A DNA stretch of 64,000 nt. Source: Notamacropus eugenii (Eukaryota > Chordata > Mammalia > Diprotodontia > Macropodidae). Location of the stretch: the NCBI RefSeq assembly GCF_028372415.1, contig NC_092878.1:67845830-67909829 (forward strand), written 5' to 3'. Position 1 is the stretch's first letter; every line of letters begins with the position of its first letter. Below the pieces are notes generated by a model. The model saw nothing but the letters and a program-made list of their open reading frames with translations, had not been told where the DNA came from and made no database searches. The position numbers and the translations under genes were made by a program. Positions 1 to 11,739 of the stretch are shown here, one piece after another.

Positions 1-285
1 TCTGGAAGTGGATAGCATTTTTCATTATGGGTCCTTTGGAATTATCCTGAGTTGTTCTCTTGATCAGAATAGCTAAGTCTTTCACATGTAACAGTTCCAA
101 TTTTCTCCTTATATACTCACTTCTTTTTGCATGAGTCTTCCCAGGTATTTCTGAAATCATACTGCTCAACTTTTCTCATAGAATAATAGTGTTGTATCAC
201 AATCACATGCCACAAATTCAGAGGTTCCTCAATTGATGAGTATTCCCTCCATTTCCACTTCTTTGCCTTTGCAAAAAAAGGTGCT
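1..285 (-). mobile_element. L1 LINE 3'-end fragment, antisense
   Basis: The stretch reads as the reverse complement of the marsupial L1 3' end: ORF2 tail near 160-285 and 3' UTR near 15-55. It is the mirror image of sequence found in sense orientation at 430-750. Because the same segments occur in both orientations side by side, it is probably a separate truncated insertion and not a twin-priming inversion. No open reading frame of note. Confidence 0.75.
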
Positions 286-1005
286 AATTTGGAACTATGC
301 CCAAAAGTCAACCACTCTCTTCATACCCTTTGTTCTAGCAATACTTTATTTCAATATTTCTATACAATATTTCTATATCCCAAAGAAATCATAAAAAAGG
401 AAAAGAATCTAAATCTACAAAAATATTTACAGAAGCTCTCTTTTTGTGGTGGCAAAGAATTGGAAATTGAGGGAATGCCCTTCAACTGGGAATGACTGAA
501 CAAGTTGCAGCAAATGAATATAATTTAACACTATTGTACTATAAGAGAGAATGAGCAGGTGAATTTCAGAAAGAACATGGAAAGATTTATATGAACTGAT
601 GCTGAGTGAAGTGAGAGGAACCAGGAACACTTTGTGGACAGTAACAATAACTTTATAAGATGATCACTTAGCTCTTTTCAGTATTATAAAGATCTAAGAT
701 AATTCCAAAAGATTCACAAAGGAAAATGCTATCTACATTCAGAGAAAGGACTATGGAGTCTGAATGTGGATCTTAATTTACTATTTTCACTTTTTTTTTC
801 CTTTCTAATGGTTTTCCCCTTTTGTTCTGATTCTTCTTTCACAATATGACTAATGTGGAAATAACATTTAACACGATTGCACATGTAAAACCTATATCAG
901 ATTGCAAGCAATCTTGGGGAGAGAGGAAATTTTGCAACTCAAAAATCTTATAAAAATGAATATAGAAAATTATCTTTACATGTAATTGGAAAAAATAGAA
1001 TGCAA
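286..1005 (+). mobile_element. L1 LINE 3' end (ORF2 C-terminus plus 3' UTR), 5'-truncated
   Basis: Sense L1 sequence covering the ORF2 C-terminal part (TTTGTGGTGGCAAAGAATTG at about 443), the stop region and the 3' UTR up to TTTACATGTAATTGGAAAAA near 975-995. Matching segments recur in sense near 7800-8400, 13780-13960 and 42480-42680. The reading frame is broken by several stops. This is a dead 5'-truncated copy. Confidence 0.85.
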
Positions 1006-1029
1006 TTTTAAAAATGTTGCTATAAATGT

Positions 1030-1760
1030 TTTTTTTTTTTCATTTTCCTTTTCCATTTTCCTTGAGCTATTTGGGATATAGAACTAATACTGGTATTGCT
1101 GAGTCAAAGGGTATGTATAGATTTGTTGCTCTTTGGGCATGATTACAAATTGTTCTTCAGAATGGTTGGACTAGTTCACAACCCTACCAACAACTCATTG
1201 TTTTCCCAATTTATTTCCACATCCAATCCAGCATTTTCCATTTTCCATTTCATTAATGGTAGCCAGTTTGATAGATATGAGAAGGTAACTCAAAGTTGTT
1301 TTAATTTACATTGCTCTAATTAGTAGTGATTTAGAGTATTTATGCCAGACTATTTATAGCTTTGGTTTATTATTCTGAAAACTGCTGGCTCATATTCTTT
1401 GACTTTTTATCAACTGGAGAATGCCCCCACTCCCCATTTTATTAAAGTTGGCTCAGCTCCCTATATGTCTGAAAAATAAAGGCTTTCTGAGACAAACTTA
1501 AAGTAAAAAAAAAAATTCCAGTTTTCTATTTTCCTTCTAATTTTGTATACATTAACCTTATTTGTGCAAAAGTTTTAATTTCTTGTAATCAAAATTATCC
1601 ATTTTACATTCTATGATGCTCTCTATCTCTTGTTTTGTCATAGACTCTACCCTTATCAATAGATGTGACATATATTTTTACATTTCCTTAATGTCATCCT
1701 TTATGTCTAAATCATTTATCCCTTTTGATCTTATTAATATGGGTTCTGTATATTCAAACT
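1030..1760 (-). mobile_element. L1 ORF2 fragment, antisense
   Basis: This is the reverse complement of the L1 ORF2 C-terminal half, starting after a T-run near 1030-1040. The same antisense segment recurs at 59545-59930 and 4320-4560, and in sense at 7020-7200. Many stops are present on the minus strand, so it is an inactive fragment. It ends where the LTR-like block begins. Confidence 0.8.
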
Positions 1761-1787
1761 TCTATTTTTCACAGAGGGACAGGAAAA

Positions 1788-2247
1788 TGTAATTACAGAA
1801 CCAGCCAATTAGAAGAATTTCTGAGGCCCAAAACTGCTTGACATACACATGATCTTTTGTTAGTGAAATCTAGCTGAATTTGGAGATGACTTTTGTTGCC
1901 AGAAACCACAGAACCAGCCTTGATCAAGGGAATCCTTGAGCAGAAGGTGCAGAATAAAGACTCTTTTCTGGACTTTCTAAACATCATGTTGCCTGGGTGT
2001 TTATGCTGTGTCTACAGATGCCTTCTCTTACTGTCCACTCCCCACACACAAGCCTCTAAAAACTGCAACAAATTTTTCCACTCCCATTTGAAACACTGAG
2101 AACTCTCTCCCCATCTGCTTTCCCATATAATCTTCTCTACCTTATAAGCCTTTCTCAGACAATAAATGTTTTTAATTGGTGTATTGGACTCAGACTCATT
2201 TCAGGTCCCTTTATGGGAATGGGTGTCTTAATAGTTAACAGTTAACA
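1788..2247 (+). mobile_element. LTR-like block, probable solo LTR
   Basis: A 460-bp non-L1 block that begins TG and ends near CA. It carries a polyadenylation signal AATAAA at 2161-2166, preceded by a pyrimidine-rich stretch and followed by a GT/T-rich U5-like tail. No primer-binding site or retroviral coding sequence adjoins it, so a solo LTR is the simplest reading. Family and exact ends are not certain, and no target duplication was found. Confidence 0.5.
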
Positions 2248-2264
2248 ATCGTATCCTGGTACGA

Positions 2265-2385
2265 TGGTCTATAGTTTTCCTTTTCTCTTTTTGTTTTCCC
2301 TGGTTAGGGTGTCAAAAACATATTTGTTTCAAAAAAGCAATTTTGTATAACTTATCCTTTACTTACTTTTTTCAGCTGTCATAGC
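2265..2385 (-). mobile_element. L1 ORF2 reverse-transcriptase fragment, antisense
   Basis: The short stretch GGTCTATAGTTTTCC and following bases match, from memory, the antisense of the L1 ORF2 finger/palm region. It does not continue the antisense L1 at 1030-1760, because the two segments are far apart in an intact L1. It therefore looks like a separate truncated copy. Confidence 0.5.
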
Positions 2386-2479
2386 ATCTTCACAAAAATT
2401 ATAATAATAATAAGTGCATGAAAATATGCAATAAAATGCATGAAAACATAACAAGGAAATACAGAAAAGCATAAATATT

Positions 2480-3735
2480 AAATATACCTTTTTCAGACTA
2501 CAGTGTAATAAAAATATCATTTAATAAAATTCTATGGAAGCATAGATTAAAAGTTGCTGTAAACTAAATACTCCAATCCTAAAGAATGAGTGGGTATAGA
2601 ACAAATTATATAAGTTATCAAGAATTCCTTTAAAGAGAATGAAAACAGTAAGATAGCATTCTAAAATTTGTGGGATACAGTCAAAGCAGTACTTATGGGG
2701 GGAAAATGTCTGTCTACAAATGTGTATATCAATAAAAGATAGAAAGCTCAGATAATGAGCTGTATGTGCAGCAACACAAACACAAACTAGAAATAAGGAA
2801 ATTAGAATTCCTTACTTGAAGACAAAAATGTAAAACCTAAACATCAAGGGAGAGATTAATGAAATTGACAGTAAAAATATAATAAAAAGCCTGGAAGCTA
2901 GTTTTATGAAAAAAAAGACAAAAATAAATAAACCATTGGTTGATTAAAAAAGGAAGAAAATGAAATGCCCAAAATCATGATACGAAATGATGACTGCAAC
3001 ACCAAAGAGGATGACATTAAAACAATTATTAAATTCTTTTTACAATTACATGCTAATAAAACTGACAATTTAACTAAAATAGATGAATATTGACAATAAT
3101 ATGACAACATATAACAGATTAACAGAAGAAACAGAATACTTAAATGGACTATTTTAGAAAACTAAATTGAGCAAGCCCTAAATAGCTCCATAGGAAAAAA
3201 TCCCCAGAGTCAGATGTATTCACAAGTTAATTCTACCAAACATTTAAAGAACCATTAGTTGTAATACTATGTGAATTATCTGGGAAAAAAATAAGTGAAG
3301 AAGGAGCTTTATGAAATTCATTTTCAACACAAACATGGTGCTGTTACCTAAATCAGGTAGCGCAAAAACAGAATATGAAAACAACAGACCAATTTCCTTA
3401 ATGAATATTATGCAAAAAATTTAAATAAAATACTAGCAAGTAGAATGCAATACTTTATTACAGAGATCATACACTATAATCAGATGTGTTGTTGTTGTGT
3501 TCATCCTTCATTGCCAGGGAAGACCATGCCATCAGAGAAATAATGACGTGACTTGCACTTGACTTTGTTTTGAGTGAGGGAGGGCTGTGCAAGGTTGGAC
3601 TTATACCAGGAATGAAAGGCTGCTTAAATATTAGGGGAAATTATTATAATTGACAATATCAATAAGAAAAACAAAAAATATCCATTTAATTATATCAATA
3701 TATCCAAGAACAAGCCTTTGACAAAAGATGGCCTA
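2480..3735 (+). mobile_element. L1 ORF2 fragment (N-terminal reverse transcriptase region), sense
   Basis: Sense L1 ORF2 from the region before the reverse transcriptase through the motif that translates approximately as NRPISLMNI (near 3385-3415), and on to the block ending in CCTTTGACAAAA near 3715-3728. It is interrupted by a SINE at about 3481-3600, after which the L1 resumes at ACTTATACCAGGAATG. Multiple stops and indels make it non-coding. Confidence 0.8.
3481..3600 (+). mobile_element. Marsupial SINE fragment inserted in L1
   Basis: About 120 bp beginning TGTTGTTGTTGTGTTCATCC, with the block GTGAGGGAGGGCTGTGCAAGG near 3575-3596, splits the sense L1 ORF2. I recognise it as a marsupial SINE of the WSINE/WALLSI kind, but the family name is from memory. 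Its position inside L1 shows that it is younger than that L1 copy. Confidence 0.55.
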
Positions 3736-3754
3736 CTCCTATTGAGACCATTGG

Positions 3755-4310
3755 AAACATAGGGATCTCTTTTGGGTGGCAATTGGTTGATTATTTTTAT
3801 TTCTGTTTTACCCTCTGGTTCAAGGATATTTGCTCAATTTTCCTTGACAGTTTCTTGAAATATGATGTCTAGTGTCTGTCCTTGATCCTGGCCTTCAAGT
3901 AATCCAATATTTCTTAAATTTATTTCTTCAATTTATTTTCTAGGTCAGTTGTTTTTCTGTTGTGCTACTTTGCATTGTCTTCTTTTTTCATTCTTTTTAC
4001 TCTATTTTACTGTTTCTTTATGTCGCATGGATTCATTAGCTTCCACTATTCCAAATTTAATTTGTAAGGAATTATTTTCTTCAGTGAGGTTTATTTCTTT
4101 TTGTAATTGGTCAATACTGCTTTTTTTAAGTAATTATTTTCATTAGTGAATTTTTGTGCCTTTTTTTTCCATTTGACCAATTTGACAAATTGACAAAGGT
4201 GTTTTCTCCACTTTGGCATTTTTTTTGTGTATATCCCAATCTGTTAATTGTCTTTTCACAACTGCCTTCCTTTGCTTTCATTTATTTACCTAATTTTCCC
4301 TAATATTCTT
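3755..4310 (-). mobile_element. L1/HAL1 ORF1 fragment, antisense
   Basis: Reverse complement of the L1/HAL1 ORF1 region. The run TTTTCCTTGACAGTTTCTTGAAATATGATGTC near 3838-3869 corresponds to 56750-56785 and 60895-60930 in two other antisense copies here. The copy is strongly diverged and stop-rich. It represents the ORF1 coiled-coil and RNA-binding region of a dead element. Confidence 0.75.
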
Positions 4311-4319
4311 ATTTGATTT

Positions 4320-4560
4320 TAAAATAATTTTTAACATTTCTGAATTGCTGGATTAGTCCACAATTCTACTGGCATTGTAGTAGTACATTTTTCTACATAC
4401 CTTCCAGCATTTGTCATTTCACTTTTCTATCACATTAGCCAAATTAATAAGTATAAGGTGGCATCTCAGAGTTATTTTAATTTTCTTTTCTAATAAATAA
4501 TGATTTAGTGCTTTTATGTATTACTGTTTATAGCACTGATTTCTCCTTGTATTCTTAACC
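4320..4560 (-). mobile_element. L1 ORF2 C-terminal fragment, antisense
   Basis: This antisense segment parallels 1150-1370 and 59560-59770 base for base over most of its length, with many substitutions. It joins directly to antisense ORF1-type sequence on its left, so the junction is either chimeric or from a separate insertion. Confidence 0.65.
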
Positions 4561-4769
4561 AAAGTTCAGTACTTCATAGAATTTGTGAAAGGTAAAACTA
4601 GGAGACAAGAGAAACATTAAAAAAGTCAAATGCAAGTGAGCAATCATAAAGAACTAAACAATAATGAACTGTTTTTATGCTAACTGGGGATATATTGCAT
4701 GTGCCCCATGCAGGCTAACAAGGCTGTGGAATGTTTTTTTTTTTTTTTTTTCCCTTAATGTGTTGATGG

Positions 4770-5390
4770 TCTTAAGTAAAGAAAGGTAAGAGAAGGAAAC
4801 AGGAATATGAAAAAAGAAGAGAGAGGAGAGGCTAAATTATATGCCCTAATTTGACTGCAAAGATAGAAGATGTAGGCAGAAAAGAGACTATTTTTGAATC
4901 TCCCTTTCATCCGAACTTGTTAAAGGAGAGAAAAACACATTCAATTAAGTACCAAAATAATTTTCATTCAAGATGGGAATAGGAGGGAAATGGTAGAACA
5001 GAGAGGGTGGTATTAGAAGGATGGTAAATTTTAAAAAAAAGAGCAAGAAGTTCTCTAGGTAAAGCAAACAAAAATTGCAAGTCAATTTCAAGCATTGAAA
5101 TAAAAGGACAAAAAAAAGAATACAAGTCTTTCATTGGGCTCTGGGAAGAGAAGAGACACAGGGAAACAAGAGGAGAAGCAGATTGCACCAAACCAAGAGC
5201 ATTGCTGAACAAACTCCTTTTCTCTCACTTCCCTCTTATTTATAAAGAATAAATGAGAAACTCTAATCAACACAATGACCACCTTTGATTCTAAAAGACT
5301 AATGATGAAATACATCATGTACCTCCTGAGTGAAAAAAAAAATGGTGTACTAAGTGACGACTGAGAAAAAGTTCATATCTGGGGTAATAT
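4770..5390 (+). repeat. Polypurine-rich L1/HAL1 3' region, tentative
   Basis: A purine-rich stretch (many AG and GA runs) that resembles the sense polypurine 3' UTR of the HAL1 copies seen antisense at 55440-56420. The segment near 5265-5325 resembles L1 3' UTR. Boundaries are vague and family assignment is an inference. No gene is visible. Confidence 0.4.
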
Positions 5391-5574
5391 AAAGACATTC
5401 ATATACTTAGAAAAATTTGGCTTTGTATTATCTAAGACACTCCTAGAAATTTTAAATATAACAATAAGGGAAGAAAAAGAGATTGAAGGCATTAGAACAG
5501 GCAACAAGGAAACAAAACTATCACTCTTTGTATATTGTATACCTAAAGAATCCTAGAGAATGAACTAAAAATCT

Positions 5575-5885
5575 ACAATTATCGCTTCCACATCAAAGGA
5601 GTTAGGGTGAGGCACTCCTGTGATCTGGAAAATCCACATAAAAATTTCAACATTCCATAGCAGAGAAAAACTCTGAATTACTATTGTATTAAAAGATAAA
5701 ATACTTTGATATCACACAATACTATACATATATTGGGTGCATTTATGAGTTTCTAAACTTCTTCTGTGTCATCTGCTGGACTTGGCATGGCTTTTGCATC
5801 TTCCTCAAAATTCCCCCCAAATTCCCATGTAATTTCTTATGCTGGCCCATGATAGTTTGGACCCATGATGGAAAAAGTTGTTCTG
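5575..5885. mobile_element. Unclassified insert within L1 ORF2
   Basis: About 310 bp that do not match any L1 copy in the window, and L1 sequence continues on both sides. It contains a 93-residue minus-strand open frame (5743-6024) extending into L1, with no recognisable domain. I cannot name the family. It could be a fragment of an old transposon or a filler from repair. Confidence 0.45.
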
Positions 5886-7258
5886 TTGAATGGATAACTA
5901 TTGAAGTATTAACAACTTTAGCAAGTATTCTGCAAAGATACAAAATAAACCCACATAAATCATGAGCATTTCTGTATATTACCAACAAAGCCCAGTAGCA
6001 AGAGATGGAAAGAAAAAAATTCATTTAAAATCACCATAGACAATTCAAAATATTTGGGAGTTTACCTGCCAAGACAAACCCAGGAATTATATGAACACAA
6101 TTATGAAACACTTTTGACAAAAATAAGGTCAGACTGAAAACAATGGAAAATTACGTAACGTGTTGCTGATGGATAGGCTGACTCAATATAATAAAAATGA
6201 AAATTCTACATTAATCAATTTATTCAGTGCCATTCCAATCAAACTATCAAAATTATTTTGTAGAGCTGACACAAATAATAGCAAAATTCATATGGAAGAA
6301 TGAAAAGTCAAAGATATCAAGGGAATTAATGAAAAAAAAATCTGAAGGAAGATAGTCTAGCCACCAGATCTCCAACTATATTACAAAGTGGAATTATCAA
6401 AACAATCTGGTGCTGGCTAAGAGATAGAGTGGTGGATCATTAGAATAGATTAGGTACATACTGCATCATAATAAATGACCATATTAATAGAGTATATGAT
6501 AAATCCAAATATCCAAGATTTTAAAACAAAAACTCATTATTTGACAAAATCTGCCGGGAAAACTGGAAATGAGTATGACATAAACTAGATATAGTCCAAC
6601 ATCTCACATCTTATGCCAATATAAGGTCAAAATAGGTACATAACTTATGCGCAAAGGGTGATACTATGACCAAATTAAGGAGAACACAGAATAATTCATT
6701 TGTCAAATCTACAAATAAGGAAGAATTTAGGACCAAGGAAAATGAAGAAAGCATCATGCAATGTAAAATAGGTAATTTTATTGTATGATTTTTTTAAAAT
6801 GAAAGATACTTCTAAAATTAGAAGAAAAACAGGAAACTGGAGAGAAATGGTTGCAAAAATATCTCTGATAAAAGCCTCATTTCTCAAATATATAGAGAAC
6901 TGAGTTAAATTTGTATTTTAAAAAATGTCATTCCCCAATTGATAAATGACCAAAAGATAAGAACAGGCTGTTTCTAGACAAAGAAATTAAAGCTACATAT
7001 AGTCATGTGAAAAAAATGCTCTAAATCACTATTGATTAGAGAAATGCAAAGTAAACAACTCTAAGGTACCACCTCACACTTATCAGAGTGGCTAATATGG
7101 CAAAATAAGAAAATGATAAGTGTTGGAGAGGAAGTAAAAAAACTGGTAATACACTATTGGTGAAGCTATGAACTGATTCAAGCATTTTGGAGAAAAAATT
7201 GGTACTATGCTCAAAGGGCAACCAAACTGTACATGCCCTTTTGTCCAACACTACAACT

Positions 7259-7264
7259 ACTATC

Positions 7265-7323
<59 letters not shown>

Positions 7324-7479
7324 ATCTATCTATCAATCTATCTATCTGTCTATCATCTATCTATCTATCATCTATCTATCTATCTATCATCTATCTATCT
7401 ATCTATCTATCATCTATCTATCTATCTATCATCTATCTATCTATCATCTATCTATCTATCATCTATCTATCTATCTATC

Positions 7480-7549
<70 letters not shown>

Positions 7550-7595
7550 ATCTATCTATCTATCTATCTATCTATCATCTATCTATCTATCTATC

Positions 7596-7630
<35 letters not shown>

Positions 7631-7758
7631 ATCTATCTATCTATCTATCATCTATCTATCTATCATCTATCTATCATCTATCTATCATCGATCTATCTAT
7701 CTATCTATCTATCTATCATCTATCTATCTATCATCTATCTATCTATCTATCTATCTAT
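7259..7758. repeat. Compound (TCTA)n / TATC-ATC microsatellite
   Basis: About 500 bp of TCTA units interrupted at irregular intervals by TATCATCTATC. Three forward frames stay open through it and give artificial poly-(SIYL) proteins of about 200 residues, which are not genes. It lies inside the L1 ORF2 C-terminal region, so it expanded after that L1 inserted. Confidence 0.97.
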
Positions 7759-8404
7759 GTGTACACACATACATATATACATACACACACATACCTATTT
7801 GTACAAAAATATTTATAGAAGCTTTTTTTGTAGTGACTAAGAATTGGAAATTGAAAGGATGCCCATTAATTGGAGAATGTCTACACAAGCTATGATATAC
7901 GATTGTGATGGAAAACTATTGTGTTATAAGAAATGACAAGTACAGTAATTTCAGAAAAACCTGGAAAGATTTACATGGACTGAAGCACAGTGAAGTGAAA
8001 AGAACCAAGAGAATGTTGTACACAGTAGCAGCATTGTAGTACTACAAAGTACTGTGAATGACAACTATTCTCAGCAATACAATGATCCAAAATAATTCCA
8101 AAAGACTAATGATGAAGCATACTATCTGCCTTCTAAGAAAGAAATGATATTGTTTGGATACAGAATGAAGCATGCTATTTTCACTTTCTTTCAATCTTTT
8201 TCTCTTAATTTGAGTCTTCTTATTCAAAATGTATAATATGGAACTGTTTTACATGATTGCATATATATATAACCTATATCTAATTGTTTTTTATCTCAGG
8301 GAGAGAAGAGGGGAGGGACAAAGAGAGATACAATTTGGAATCCAAAACGTAGGGAAAAATGTTAAAAATTGTTTTAACATGTAATTGGGAATAAAAGAAA
8401 ATAC

Positions 8405-8500
8405 ATATATACATACTAGGAGATATATATATATATATATGTACATGCATGCATATATATGTACACATGTATATGTGTGTATATGTGTATGTATGAATAC
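8405..8500. repeat. (TA)n / (TG)n-rich microsatellite
   Basis: Mixed ATATAT, GTACATGCATGC and TGTATATGTG units directly after the L1 A-rich tail. Such tracts often grow from L1 or SINE tails. Confidence 0.85.
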
Positions 8501-8775
8501 AACCTGGCTTTGAAACCGACTTTGCTACTTACATCATTTGTGATATTGCGGATTCTATCTTGTTAGCTGTAAAATTGAATGGTTGGATTAAATTATGTCC
8601 AAGGTGCATTTCTGCTCTCGACCCTGTGAACTACATTGACCATTTTTAAAAATTGCATCCTTTAGCTTGAGAAGGGAGACTGGGACACCAATGTCATATC
8701 CCTTTGTACAAGATCTGTAGTTCTTAGCACCAACTTAGGTACATAGTAAGTACTCTATAAATACCTTCTCCTTTT
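8500..8775 (+). mobile_element. Old mammalian-type SINE, sense
   Basis: The left part (8503-8640) has the layout of a MIR-like head with the late block ending near CATTTCTGCTCTCGACCC. The right part (8700-8770) has the typical SINE/L2-like tail, where words for a frequent site (CATAGTAAGTACTCTATAAATA) precede the end. Both parts recur in this window at 25010-25225 and 63620-63740. Diverged; family is inferred. Confidence 0.55.
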
Positions 8776-8779
8776 TCCA

Positions 8780-10640
8780 AGTAATCACCCTTCAAACGCA
8801 TATACAAACACAGAACTGCCACTTTTTGAATCATGGCCCAGATTGTTTTGTATCATTAAGCTAAACTGTATCCAAGCAAAGAAAATATGTCCCTCAGAAT
8901 AGCAGTTAGGATGATTTACTTTTTCTAACATGAAAAATAACATTTTGGCTAATGGTTTTTAAATTTAGCTTGTGCTTCTAAGGAAAAAGTCAAACCAAAG
9001 AAGAAAACTGAGTTATAGCCGGAAAACTCTCCAACTTATGCATCAAATGAATTAATGAAGATACTGGTCTTTCCTCAAGGTGCCTCACCATCAACCTAAT
9101 TCATAAGTTGGTATCTGTTTCTCAAGGTGTAAGAAATGCTTGTTAGTTTTTAATTATAAAGATGTTTTGCTCCTAGAAGTATTTCTTAGTCTTTGTATAT
9201 CACAGGCTTCTGGGAATCTAGATTGAAGAAATATAGTCCTTTCACCTTTGGAATTCTTTCCTCAGAGAAGAAAATCAGGGCTTATGGGAAGTAATGGATG
9301 TTTTTATGAGCTATAATTGATGAAAGAATGAAATGCATTAACTAGTTGACAACAGAAAACAACCTTTTCAAAGGTTACCAAAATACTTTAGCTCAACTTC
9401 CTTTCTGCTCTGCCTCTGTTTTACTATTTCTTGCTATCTTACCACTTGCTCAGCAAATGAAACTGTAAGTGAATTTCCACATAAAACTAAGCAGCTAATA
9501 TTTCCTCATCTATATTAGATAGTAAGAAAAAAATTCTAATTAGGTAACCATTCATCAGCTCATGTGATCAAGGAGTTAACATGTATAACTTCTAAAACTA
9601 AAAGGAGAATGTATTATGAAGTTCTATCACTGATCTTCACTAAATACAAATATTTGAAGTTATAACCTGTCTATTAAGGCCAGACAGATGTAAAATTAGT
9701 TTTTCCTACCTTGGTTGATGTCGTCTAGAGACAGCAGCATTTTAGCAAATTAAAAGTTTGTCTTACAAACTGCTAAATTATTAAGTAGAGGGGAGTTTCA
9801 CTGTTCTTGAAGGAGTGTAGACTTTGGTATGTGGGATTTTGCCCCTCTTTGTAGGGGGATAAGTAAAATACATGCATCAGTGATTGCCCTGAGATTCTCC
9901 ATTCTATTCTCTTTAGATATGGCATAAATCATTGTAGGAAAAAAAAAAAGATCTTTTTGCCCCTGGCTGGCTGTATCAGACCAGTTATCATTATATATTT
10001 AGGTAAATACTAGTAACGACTTTTAATTTGTTTTCTTTTCTTTTTTATTCTTTCCTGGTATTGGGAGTAATCCATGTTAAATCCTTGATCATGTGAGGGG
10101 ATGAATGATTACTGAATACTCTTTCTTTCTCTCATATAGGGAAGAAGCTCTTCCTTCTTCCCTGTGTCTGGGGATAATGGGAATTTTTTTTAACTGAAGT
10201 TTCCTATCTTTATCCTTTAATATCCTACACCATTGTTATAGTATGATATGTAGTACTCTTGAAAACTATGCCAATGGAAGACAAGCTCTTACCAAGCTGG
10301 AAATACTTTGAGTTAGGTCTAAGTATTGAATTAATAGAGCTTTCATACAAGGACTACCACAACTAAGTTTGTAGATGCTCATTATCAGTTTGGTCAAAGT
10401 TTGAATAATTGAATTGCAGGATTTCTACCTATGTCACTGGATGGAAAACATCCACAAATGAAATTAAATTGTAGTAGTGAAATAAGTAACAGCAGTATAA
10501 TCTGAATGAGGACAGAGCAGTTTGTTTGTTTTTACTTTATTTAGAGAGCTAAAAGTGTAGTGAGGAAATATCCAGCATGCAAAGTTTAATCATTCACATT
10601 TTTTTTTACAACTAACAGGATGAGTACACAGATCTGCCAA
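8780..10640. other. No recognisable gene or element
   Basis: AT-rich sequence without a long open frame, splice-site-like exon, tRNA fold or known repeat that I can identify. Short A-runs and a CT-rich patch near 10120-10150 are the only notable features. Confidence 0.5.
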
Positions 10641-10649
10641 ATATTAGAA

Positions 10650-10860
10650 TAAATAGCTGACATTTCTACAGTACTTTGAATTTAGCAGAATATTTTTCTT
10701 AGAATAGCCTTGTGGCGTAAGACATCCAAATACAATTAAGTCCACATGATAGATGATAGAACTGAGGCTTGTTGAGGTTAAATTACTTTCCCAAAGTCAC
10801 ACAAACTAGAAAACAAGAGCTAAAAAACATGCCTTCTGAATTTGTCTAGTAACATTTCTA
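10650..10860 (+). mobile_element. MIR/CORE-SINE-like fragment
   Basis: The block AGAACTGAGGCTTGTTGAGGTTAAATTACTTTCCCAAAGTCACACA (10759-10803) is a diverged CORE domain of the kind GAAACTGAGGC...CTTGCCCAAGGTCACACAG. The flanking sequence fits the rest of the SINE. It is old and non-coding. Confidence 0.65.
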
Positions 10861-11184
10861 CTATACAACATTGGGTTTTTTTGTCAGTTCTTTATCTGGA
10901 ACTTGACATTTCTGGCTTTGTCTATCTAGCTTAAACCACTGGTTCATCCCAATAAATTTGTTCCTCCTACTTGGTTGCTTATATTCCTGTGGGATCCAGA
11001 CTACAGGAAGCATGATCCATCTCTCAGAATGTCGATTGACAAGAGTCAGTATTGATAGAATATGGTGTTTGGGTCAGGTCATTTAGGCTGTACTCCTGGC
11101 CCTGCTTCTGACTCACTTTCTGACACTAAATCTCTACAACTATATAGCTATAATTTTCTGATGATGAAAACCAGTTATTTGGCA

Positions 11185-11450
11185 GAAGGGAAGGAAGAGG
11201 AAGGAATAAACACTTATAAAGTACCTACTATGTCCAGTTACTGTGCTAACCACTTTACAATTACCTCATCTGATAACAACCTGCAAGGTAGTTGATGTTA
11301 TTATCTCCATTTTACAGCAGAAGAAACTGGAAAATAGAGGTTATGTTACTTGGTTATGGGTGACACAGCTATCACATGTCTGAGGCCAGATCTGAACTCA
11401 GGTTTTCCTGACTCCACACTCAATGTTCTATCTTCTGCACCTCCAATCTG
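11185..11450 (+). mobile_element. MAR1-like CORE-SINE, sense
   Basis: Near full-length copy: AATAAACACTTATAAAGTACCTACTATG head at about 11205, middle ACCTCATCTGATAACAACC, then the CORE-type segment and TGAGGCCAGATCTGAACTCAGG (11381-11402). It matches my memory of the abundant marsupial CORE-SINE. The open frame 11062-11295 that overlaps it is a by-product of the SINE. Confidence 0.75.
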
Positions 11451-11639
11451 CTAGGCATATATCTTTATTCCACTACTGTGATACTCCCATGTAACTTCAG
11501 ATAGGAAACCATAACAAAAACAAAATGCAATTACTAAGCTTCTCTTACAATTCCTCCAACTTCTCAACCAAAAAAAAAAGAAGAAAAAGAGAAAATACAG
11601 CATTGGCTGTCACTCTCCTCCGTGTGCTGTCTGCTGCTA

Positions 11640-11735
11640 TTAAATGTAAGCTCTTTCAGAATATGAACTGTCTGCTTTTGTTGTATTTTAAGCAATTAGC
11701 ATAGTCCTTGACATATGTAATAGGTATTTTTAAAA
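11640..11735 (+). mobile_element. SINE/L2-type tail fragment
   Basis: The run GTAAGCTCTTTCAGAATATGAACTG...GCATAGTCCTTGACATATGTAATAGG has the same layout as 63620-63740. It is the 3' part of an old SINE or L2-mobilised element. Confidence 0.5.
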
Positions 11736-11739
11736 TTAT

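Larger units (their letters stand above)
5395..8400 (+). mobile_element. L1 LINE, 5'-truncated, ORF2 to 3' end
   Basis: Sense L1 ORF2 from the palm/thumb region (5395-5570), resuming at about 5888, and running through the C-terminal domain to the 3' UTR and A-rich tail near 8390-8400. It is broken by an unclassified insert at 5575-5885 and by the TCTA microsatellite at 7259-7758, which sits in the ORF2 C-terminal coding part. Stops occur throughout, so it encodes nothing. It is the longest L1 stretch in the first 10 kb. Confidence 0.85.

Noticed and set aside
7187..7895. Three overlapping open frames of about 200-220 residues rich in SIYLSIYL
   Set aside because: They are translations of the TCTA microsatellite in three frames; the length comes from the lack of stops in the repeat.
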